6,631 nucleotides of DNA. It comes from Verrucomicrobiota bacterium. GTDB lineage: Bacteria > Verrucomicrobiota > Verrucomicrobiia > Verrucomicrobiales > Verrucomicrobiaceae. Under the pieces are notes generated by a model. The model searched no databases. It had not been told where the DNA came from and worked only from the letters and a program-made list of their open reading frames with translations. Positions 1-4,872 of the stretch are shown in pieces (the first letter of the stretch is position 1; every line of letters starts with the position of its first letter). The stretch spans positions 1 to 6,631 of the forward strand of contig JAEYYS010000243.1 of assembly GCA_023428335.1 (NCBI GenBank), given 5' to 3'. Position numbers and translations under genes: made by a program.

Positions 1-84
1 TGCGCGTCGACGTGGCAGCGCGCCGACGCCGTCCTGGTCGCGCGCCCGTTCGATCCCGCGAGCTGCGCCGTCCTCGCGCCCTGA
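1..84 (+). CDS. 3' end of an unidentified upstream gene (partial)
   Basis: Reading from base 1 in frame gives 27 codons ending at TGA (82-84). The product tail contains ADAVLVARPFDPASCAVLAP. The mix of hydrophobic and charged residues reads like a real C-terminus, while the other two plus-strand frames give arginine-rich translations typical of non-coding GC-rich DNA. The piece is too short to assign a family and I do not recognise it. It ends one base before the GTG that opens the recR frame, so the two genes may be co-transcribed and translationally coupled. In many bacteria the gene upstream of recR is ybaB/ebfC or dnaX; this tail does not obviously look like either, but it is too short to exclude them. 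Confidence 0.45.
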   Translation, partial: CASTWQRADAVLVARPFDPASCAVLAP

Positions 85-85
85 G

Positions 86-742
86 GTGCGCGGCGACTCA
101 CTCGCTGTAGAACGAACCGCCGAACGACACCGCGGTCATGCCGCCCTCGACTACCCGCCGCCGCTGCAGCGCCTGATCGCCCAGGTCCGCGCCCTGCCAG
201 GGCTGGGGCCGCGCAGCGCCGAGCGCGTCGTGCTCTGGCTGCTGCAGGGCGGTGGCCGGGTCGAACCGCTGGTCGATGCCCTGCAGCATCTCGCCGACCG
301 CGTCGAAGCCTGCGCCGAGTGCGGCTTCTTTTTGGAGCGCGGCCAGGACTGCGTGCTCTGCAGCGGCCCCAAGCGCAACCCGCGCCTCGTCTGCGTTGTC
401 GAGCAGGCGGCCGACGTGCTCCGCCTGGAGCGCTCCGGCGCCTTCAGCGGCCTCTACCATGTGCTCGGCGGCAAGCTGTCGCCGCTCGACAACGTCACGC
501 CCGAGGACCTGCGCATCGAGCCGCTGCTGGCGCGGGTGAAAACCCTGCAGGTCGAGGAGGTCATCCTCGCCGTCGGCAGCGACGTCGAGGGCGAGGCCAC
601 CGCCGGTTACTTGAACGACCTGCTGCGCGCCGAGGGGGTGGCCGTCTCGCGCCTCGCCCAGGGCCTGCCGGCCGGCGGCGGGCTCGATCATGCCGACGAA
701 CTCACGCTCTATCAGGCGCTCAACGGCCGGCGGCGGCTGTAG
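86..742 (+). CDS. recR: Recombination mediator protein RecR
   Basis: RecR works with RecO and RecF to load RecA onto SSB-coated single-stranded DNA at gaps, in the cytoplasm. The family order is complete. A helix-hairpin-helix (LPGLGPRSAERVVLWLL) spans residues 37-53. A four-cysteine zinc finger follows, with C76-x2-C79 and C89-x2-C92. The Toprim domain runs from about residue 101, with VCVVEQAADVLRLE, then GLYHVLGGKLSPLD and GSDVEGEATAGYL. The usual C-terminal signature (RLAQGLPAGGGLDHADELTL) is near residue 190. The only in-frame start before the conserved core is GTG at 86, which gives 218 residues. E. coli RecR has 201, with its helix-hairpin-helix near residue 17 rather than 37. The first 20 residues here are charged and unlike the family. 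An ATG at 138 sits where a normal start would be but is out of frame (see findings). The gene converges with the metal ATPase gene. Identity is secure; the 5' end is not. Confidence 0.93.
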   Translation: MRGDSLAVERTAERHRGHAALDYPPPLQRLIAQVRALPGLGPRSAERVVLWLLQGGGRVEPLVDALQHLADRVEACAECGFFLERGQDCVLCSGPKRNPRLVCVVEQAADVLRLERSGAFSGLYHVLGGKLSPLDNVTPEDLRIEPLLARVKTLQVEEVILAVGSDVEGEATAGYLNDLLRAEGVAVSRLAQGLPAGGGLDHADELTLYQALNGRRRL

Positions 743-903
743 CCGGGGCAGGGCGTGGAGCGGAAAGGGTAGGAAGATGGAGGGTAGAAACATTTCAAGC
801 AGGTTGCTGTTCAGGCCTGTCATCACGGTTGGAAAATCTTTCTGCCCTCCATCTTCCTACCCGCACGGTCTGCCTCTGTACCCTCGGCCCCCAGCTCTGC
901 GCC
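743..903. other. Convergent intergenic region between recR and the ATPase gene
   Basis: These 161 bp separate two genes that point at each other. They are visibly less GC-rich than the flanking genes. The dominant content is a long inverted repeat at 767-862. I see no T-tract directly after the right arm on either strand, so a classical intrinsic terminator is not supported. A large hairpin here could still help stop transcription from both sides. No plausible small gene was found. Confidence 0.7.
767..862. repeat. Near-perfect 24-bp inverted repeat with 48-nt loop
   Basis: The left arm (767-790) starts GGGTAGGAAGATGGAGGG. The right arm (839-862) is its reverse complement over 24 positions, with one exception. 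That exception, T785 opposite G844, would be a G-U wobble in RNA copied from the plus strand and an A-C mismatch in minus-strand RNA. The stem can extend inward past one C-C mismatch through ATTT (792-795) against AAAT (834-837). The loop holds a smaller hairpin (AGCA 798-801 with TGCT 805-808) and a perfect 8-bp palindrome CAGGCCTG (812-819). Within the left arm GGGTAG recurs 15 bases apart (767 and 782). It may be a dispersed palindromic repeat or a bidirectional transcription-end structure. The lack of a U-tract argues against a standard Rho-independent terminator. Confidence 0.85.
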
Positions 904-3162
904 CTAAGCTCCGGTCTTGTCCGGCTCGCGCACGAACAGCAGGCGCAGGCTGTTCAGGCAGACGACGACGGTGCTGCCCTCGTGGGTGAGCACGCCAAGG
1001 GTGAGCGGCACCAGACCGAACAGCGAGGCGATGGCCATGATCACGACCGAGCCGAGCGAGATCGCCAAATTTTGCCGGATGATGGCGCGCGCGCAGCGGC
1101 TGATGTGGCGGGCCGACAGCAGTTTTTCGATCTTGTCCTGCATCAGCACGATGTCGGCCTGCTCGAGCGCGGCGTCGCTGCCGCGCGCGCCCATGGCGAT
1201 GCTGACATCGGCGGCGGCGAGACTGGGCGCGTCGTTGACGCCATCGCCGAGCATGGCGGTCTTGCGGCCCTGGGCGGTGAACTCGCGGATGGCGGTCACC
1301 TTGTCCTCCGGATGCAGGCCGGCGCGGACATCGGCGACGCCCAATTCCTGCGCCACCTGCACGGCGGCCGCGCGTCGGTCGCCGGTGAGCATGACGGTCA
1401 GCACGCCCTCGGCGGCGAGCGCTTCCAGCACCGCCTTGCTGCCGCTGCGGATCTCATCCTTGAGCAGGATGCGGCCCATGGCGCCTGCATTGAGCACCCA
1501 GACTTCGGAGAAACCGAGCGGCGCGTCGGGCACGTCCTTGAGCCAGCTGGCGAAGTCGCCCTGGCCGACCAATTCGCGCCGGCCCACGTAGGTGACGCCC
1601 TCGGCACTGCGGCCGCGCAGGCCCTGGCCGGGGATGGATTCAAACTCGAGCAGTTCGCCGGGGGCGATGCCGCGCTCCTCGGCATGGCGACTGATGGCGC
1701 GCGCGACCGGGTGGTTCGAATGGGCGTCGAGCGTGACCGCCAGTTGCAGGATGGCGTCTTCGCGTCCCGGCGGAAAACTCTCGACCTGGGCGACCCTCAG
1801 ATTGCCCTCGGTGAGCGTGCCGGTTTTGTCCATGGCGACCACTTCTACCTCGGCGAGTTTTTCGATCGCCGCGCCGCCGCGGAAGAGGATGCCGCGGCGT
1901 GCGCCCCAGGCGATGGCGGCGAGGATGGCCGAGGGGATCGACAGCACGAGGGCGCAGGGGCTCATGACCACGAGCAGGGTCATGGCGCGGTAGAAGGCGG
2001 ATTTGACCTCGGCCGTCGTGGTGAAGGCCGGGATGCCGAGGGCGAGCCACCAGACCAGGAACATCGTCAGCACCGTCGCCAGGGTGAGCAGGGTGTAGTT
2101 GGTGCCAAAGCGGTCGGTGAAGCGCTGGCTGGGCGCGCGCAAATGCTGCGCGGTCTGGATCAGGCCGATGATTTTCGCCAGCGCACTCTGCGTGGCGGGT
2201 CGCTCGACCCGCGCCTCGACCAGACCCCAGAGATTCAGCGTGCCGCCGTAAACCGGCGCGTGCAGGCCCTTGTCGACCGGCACCGATTCGCCGGTGAGGG
2301 TCGATTCATCCGCGGCCGTCTCGCCGCGGGTGATGACGGCATCGACCGGGAACAGCTCGGCCGGCCGCACCTGAATGAGGTCGCCCTTGCGCAGCAGTTT
2401 CACCGAGCGCTCCTCGGTGCCGCCATCGGGCAAAACGACGCGCGCCAGCTTGGGCGCGGCCTTGGTGAGGGCATTGATCTCGCGGTGGGTGCGGTGCAGC
2501 ACGTAGTGTTCGAGCGCGCCCGAGGTGGAGAACAGGAAGAGCAGCAGCGCGCCCTCCTCCCAGGCGCCGATGGCCACCGCGCCGGCGGCGACGGCGAGCA
2601 TGAGGAAGTGCACGTCGAGCCGGCGCTCGCGCAGGTTTTCCCAGGCGTCCTTGGCGGCGTCCCAGCCGCCGCTGATCAGGGCAATGCCGAACAAAAAGTG
2701 TGACGCAACGGTGGGCGCCGCGCCGAACTTGTCCAGCAGGTAGCCGGTCAGCAGGGCCACGCCACAGATGGCGGCCTGCACGGCCATCGCCCGCCATTCC
2801 TCGCGGCTGCGCGCCTCGATCTCCTCGGGCTCCGGCCACTCGAACTCGCGCCACTTCCAGAAGCGCGGCGCGGTCGGGCAGCTCGGCATCTGCAAACTCA
2901 CGCCGTCGTCCTCGCGACTGAGCGTCACCGGCCCGAGGTCGGGGTGACCGGGGGGCTTGGTCGAGAGCACCGTGGCGTCGAGGGCGCGCAGCACCTCGTT
3001 GAGCCGCGCCTGCAGCAGGGCGGTATCGACTTCACCGAGCGTCGCCACCTGCACCGTGCGCTGTTCGGGATGCAGCCGGATCGCCTCGACGCCGCGTTGC
3101 TGGAGGAGGAAATCTGCCAGGGACTCGGCCCAGCTGCCGTCTGCGGGTTCGGCGTCGTGCAT
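904..3162 (-). CDS. P1B-type heavy-metal-translocating ATPase, P1B-4-like
   Basis: An inner-membrane pump that uses ATP to expel transition-metal ions. Residue numbers count from the upstream GTG at 3237, and 25 must be subtracted for the preferred ATG at 3162. Membrane helices lie near 151-170, 175-193, 210-224, 228-240, 380-401, 415-440, 722-743 and 744-767. The actuator-domain motif TGES is at 315-318. The membrane metal site is S426-P-C428. The phosphorylated aspartate is D470 in DKTGT. The nucleotide-domain HP pair is at 509-510. TGD (618-620) and GDGVNDAP (664-671) complete the catalytic set. SPC together with HEGST (752-756) in the last helix is characteristic of P1B-4 pumps, whose reported ions include Co, Fe, Zn and Ni; the ion here cannot be told. 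The N-terminus has a ferredoxin-like metal-domain remnant (about 37-90) with no CxxC. The ATG at 3162 is preferred because the 25 residues before it are arginine-rich and non-conserved in style. No strong Shine-Dalgarno is visible at either start. Confidence 0.93.
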   Translation of the reverse strand: MHDAEPADGSWAESLADFLLQQRGVEAIRLHPEQRTVQVATLGEVDTALLQARLNEVLRALDATVLSTKPPGHPDLGPVTLSREDDGVSLQMPSCPTAPRFWKWREFEWPEPEEIEARSREEWRAMAVQAAICGVALLTGYLLDKFGAAPTVASHFLFGIALISGGWDAAKDAWENLRERRLDVHFLMLAVAAGAVAIGAWEEGALLLFLFSTSGALEHYVLHRTHREINALTKAAPKLARVVLPDGGTEERSVKLLRKGDLIQVRPAELFPVDAVITRGETAADESTLTGESVPVDKGLHAPVYGGTLNLWGLVEARVERPATQSALAKIIGLIQTAQHLRAPSQRFTDRFGTNYTLLTLATVLTMFLVWWLALGIPAFTTTAEVKSAFYRAMTLLVVMSPCALVLSIPSAILAAIAWGARRGILFRGGAAIEKLAEVEVVAMDKTGTLTEGNLRVAQVESFPPGREDAILQLAVTLDAHSNHPVARAISRHAEERGIAPGELLEFESIPGQGLRGRSAEGVTYVGRRELVGQGDFASWLKDVPDAPLGFSEVWVLNAGAMGRILLKDEIRSGSKAVLEALAAEGVLTVMLTGDRRAAAVQVAQELGVADVRAGLHPEDKVTAIREFTAQGRKTAMLGDGVNDAPSLAAADVSIAMGARGSDAALEQADIVLMQDKIEKLLSARHISRCARAIIRQNLAISLGSVVIMAIASLFGLVPLTLGVLTHEGSTVVVCLNSLRLLFVREPDKTGA

Positions 3163-3284
3163 GTGGCCATCACGTAACCGGAAAACCCGCCGCCGGGAAG
3201 TGCAAACTGTGGGCGACCGCCTTTGCTGCAGGCGCACGAATCCGATAGCTCGGCTCCCCGTCTGGCGTACCTTTATGACCCCCC
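3163..3284. promoter_or_regulatory. Divergent intergenic region, ATPase / DUF1552 gene
   Basis: This 122-bp stretch separates two divergent starts, so it must hold promoters for both unless one gene is leaderless. I found no convincing -35/-10 pair on either strand: the best plus-strand candidate is TTGCTG at 3223 with only a poor -10 (TAGCTC at 3246). There is no Shine-Dalgarno sequence in front of the ATG at 3285, where the upstream bases are a run of Cs. No operator-like palindrome typical of a metal-responsive ArsR or MerR regulator is obvious. If the ATPase starts at the alternative GTG (3237), the region shrinks to 47 bp. Confidence 0.35.
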
Positions 3285-4631
3285 ATGTCCACGAAAGCCT
3301 CCTCCCTGTCCACGCGCCGCCAGTTCCTGCGCGGTGCGGGCGTCATGCTCGGCCTGCCCTGGTTCGAGTCGGTTTCCTCGTTCGGTGCGCCCGTCGTCAA
3401 GGGCACCCCGCAGGCGCCGCGCCGCCTGGCGGTCTGCTTCTTCGGCAACGGCGTCAACCCGCACCACTGGGGCGCCAGCAACGGCCCGAACGGCCTGGAG
3501 CTGCAGCAGAGCCTGAAGCCGCTCGAGGCGATCAAGAACCAGGTCATGGTCTTCAAGGGCCTGTGGAATCCGACCACGGTCGCCGGCCCGGGCGGGCACT
3601 ACCCGAAGATGAACCTGCTCTCGGGCCTGAAGGTCAAGCAGACCACGACCGACGTCGAGGTCGGCCTGACCATGGACCAGATCGTCGCCGCCCGCGTCGG
3701 GCGCGAAACGCCGGTCGCCAGCCTCGCCATCGGCACCGAAGGTCCCAAGTACAGCACCGACAGCGGCTACACCTCGCTCTACTCCGCCTACCTGTCCTGG
3801 AGCAGCCCGACGACGCCGGCGCCCAAGGAAATTTACCCGCAGCAGGCCTTCGACCAGCTGTTCGACGACGGCAGCAAGCGCGCGCGCGACAAGAGCGTGC
3901 TCGATTTGGTCCTGGGCGACGCCAAAAGCCTGCGCGGCAAGCTCAGCCGGCGCGACGGCCAGAAGCTCGACGAGTACCTCGCCTCCGTGCGCGACCTGGA
4001 ACAGCGCATCGCCCGCGCTGAACAGCTCAACGCCGCCGAGGCCGAGACGCGCGGCTGGCGGCCGAGCGTGACGACGCCCTGGCTCAAGCGCCCCGCCTCC
4101 GGCATCCCCGCCCAGCAGGAGGAGCACGTCCGGCTCATGCTCGACATCATGGTGCTGGCCTTCCAGATGGACCGCACCCGCGTCATCACCAACATGCTGA
4201 CGAACGACCTCTCGAACATGAACTTCGGGTTCATCGGCGTGAAGGGCGGCCAGCACGAACTCTCCCACCATGCCAACGACGCCGAGCGTCTCGCCGGCTA
4301 CCAGAAGAGCAACGAGTTCATGGTCCAGGTCTGGTCCGAGGCGCTGCAGAAGATGCAGGCCACCCAGGAAGGCGAGCGCACCCTGCTGGAAAACAGCATG
4401 GTCCTGCTCACCTCCAGCCTGTTCGACGGCAACGCCCACGATTCCACCCAGCTGCCGCTCGTGCTCGCCGGCGGCGGCGGCGGCACCCTGCGCGGCGGTC
4501 GCGCCTTCGAGTTCGACAAGAAGGACGAGAACCGCAAGCTCTGCCGCCTGCACCTCGCCCTCATGGAACGCATGGGCGTGAGGACCGAGCGCTTTGGCGA
4601 CGCCGACAAGCCGCTGCCGGACCTGGTTTGA
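3285..4631 (+). CDS. DUF1552 / HXXSHH-family Tat-exported protein
   Basis: A 448-residue protein of the DUF1552 family, named HXXSHH for its signature, which is present here as HELSHH (324-329). The N-terminus has a twin-arginine signal (STRRQFLRGAG, 9-19) followed by the family-typical MLGLPWFES segment, so export of a folded protein is expected. Other family-like segments are RLAVCFFGNGVNPHHWG (47-63), NAHDSTQLPLVLAGGGGG (383-400) and the C-terminal MERMGV-x6-FGD. A charged helical stretch near 210-255 links the two halves. Family members are numerous in planctomycetes, verrucomicrobia and myxobacteria and resemble DUF1501 proteins of the alkaline-phosphatase/sulfatase type, but no reaction has been established that I know of. 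Length is normal and both ends look intact. Genes of this family often sit beside a DUF1592/DUF1588 cytochrome-containing partner; none is in this window. The start lacks a Shine-Dalgarno sequence. Confidence 0.9.
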   Translation: MSTKASSLSTRRQFLRGAGVMLGLPWFESVSSFGAPVVKGTPQAPRRLAVCFFGNGVNPHHWGASNGPNGLELQQSLKPLEAIKNQVMVFKGLWNPTTVAGPGGHYPKMNLLSGLKVKQTTTDVEVGLTMDQIVAARVGRETPVASLAIGTEGPKYSTDSGYTSLYSAYLSWSSPTTPAPKEIYPQQAFDQLFDDGSKRARDKSVLDLVLGDAKSLRGKLSRRDGQKLDEYLASVRDLEQRIARAEQLNAAEAETRGWRPSVTTPWLKRPASGIPAQQEEHVRLMLDIMVLAFQMDRTRVITNMLTNDLSNMNFGFIGVKGGQHELSHHANDAERLAGYQKSNEFMVQVWSEALQKMQATQEGERTLLENSMVLLTSSLFDGNAHDSTQLPLVLAGGGGGTLRGGRAFEFDKKDENRKLCRLHLALMERMGVRTERFGDADKPLPDLV

Positions 4632-4652
4632 GGCCACGGCGCCGCCGCCGCA

Positions 4653-4766
4653 TCAACCCTCCGGGTCATCGAGAATGACCTGGAGCCGGGCGGCGAGTGC
4701 CGCTGGAAAGCGTTCGGTCCAGCTTTCGTCGATCAGGCCGACGGCAAGCCGATCGCGGAGATGCAT
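4653..4766 (-). pseudogene. Possible C-terminal remnant of a minus-strand gene
   Basis: In the otherwise unexplained 241-bp gap, the minus strand reads from ATG (4766-4764) to TGA (4655-4653). The 37 codons contain DRLAVGLIDESWTERFPAAL and end with VILDDPEG. This composition (balanced acidic and basic residues, amphipathic helical pattern, no arginine or proline runs) is protein-like and unlike the translations of the surrounding non-coding frames. Upstream, the same frame stays open only to a stop at 4844-4842, through a stretch that does not look coded. There is no Shine-Dalgarno site before the ATG. I infer the surviving 3' end of a gene whose 5' part was lost, perhaps by deletion or insertion between it and the gene at 4873. 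A genuine 37-residue gene is the alternative. I cannot name the family. Confidence 0.35.
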
Positions 4767-4814
4767 GCGGTGTTGGACAGCACAGGCTCTTCTCGATGCC
4801 CCGTCCGTATTTTC

Positions 4815-4843
4815 TGTTCCTCGCCTCACGGAGCTGGTATTTT
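4815..4843 (+). promoter_or_regulatory. Candidate extended -10 promoter for the gene at 4873
   Basis: An extended -10 element, TGG followed by TATTTT, lies at 4835-4843 inside an AT-richer patch. The hexamer 17 bp upstream (TGTTCC, 4815-4820) is a poor -35, which fits an extended -10 promoter. Transcription would begin near 4850, only about 23 bases before the start codon. The assignment rests on sequence similarity to sigma-70 sites alone. Confidence 0.35.
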
Positions 4844-4858
4844 AGACTTCCAACTTCC

Positions 4859-4863
4859 GGAGG
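4859..4863 (+). promoter_or_regulatory. Shine-Dalgarno site GGAGG for the gene at 4873
   Basis: A perfect GGAGG core sits 9 bases before the ATG at 4873 and fixes that start. It is the only strong ribosome-binding site in the window, since the other gene starts lack one. It lies within an imperfect 14-bp palindrome (AACTTCCGGAGGTT, 4852-4865). Confidence 0.8.
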
Positions 4864-4872
4864 TTTCCTGTC

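Noticed and set aside
98..826. Minus-strand 242-codon frame whose last residues (MTAVSFGGSFYSE) look protein-like
   Set aside because: Almost all of it is the antisense of recR and has low-complexity Ala, Leu and Gln content. Only about a dozen terminal residues look natural, which is within chance.
839..903. Intrinsic terminator for recR or the ATPase gene
   Set aside because: The strong stem is present, but no T-run follows it on either strand, so it is reported as an inverted repeat instead.
319..2703. A 794-codon open frame on the plus strand, antisense to the ATPase gene and overlapping recR
   Set aside because: It runs opposite a clearly real P-type ATPase and out of frame over recR. 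Its product is rich in Arg, Gly, His, Asp and Gln without domain motifs, as expected for a stop-poor antisense frame in GC-rich DNA.
3162..3237. GTG start at 3237 for the ATPase, adding 25 residues
   Set aside because: The extra residues (RLQQRRSPTVCTSRRRVFRL) are arginine-rich and unlike coding sequence, and no Shine-Dalgarno site precedes the GTG. The ATG at 3162 is preferred, though not proven.
3223..3251. TTGCTG - 17 bp - TAGCTC as a promoter for the DUF1552 gene
   Set aside because: The -10 hexamer matches the consensus at only two positions, so it is not distinguishable from chance.
3273..4637. Minus-strand 454-codon frame opposite the DUF1552 gene
   Set aside because: It is a mirror of a well-supported family member and has the skewed Ala, Gly, Val, Glu and His composition of an antisense frame. 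No motif was found.
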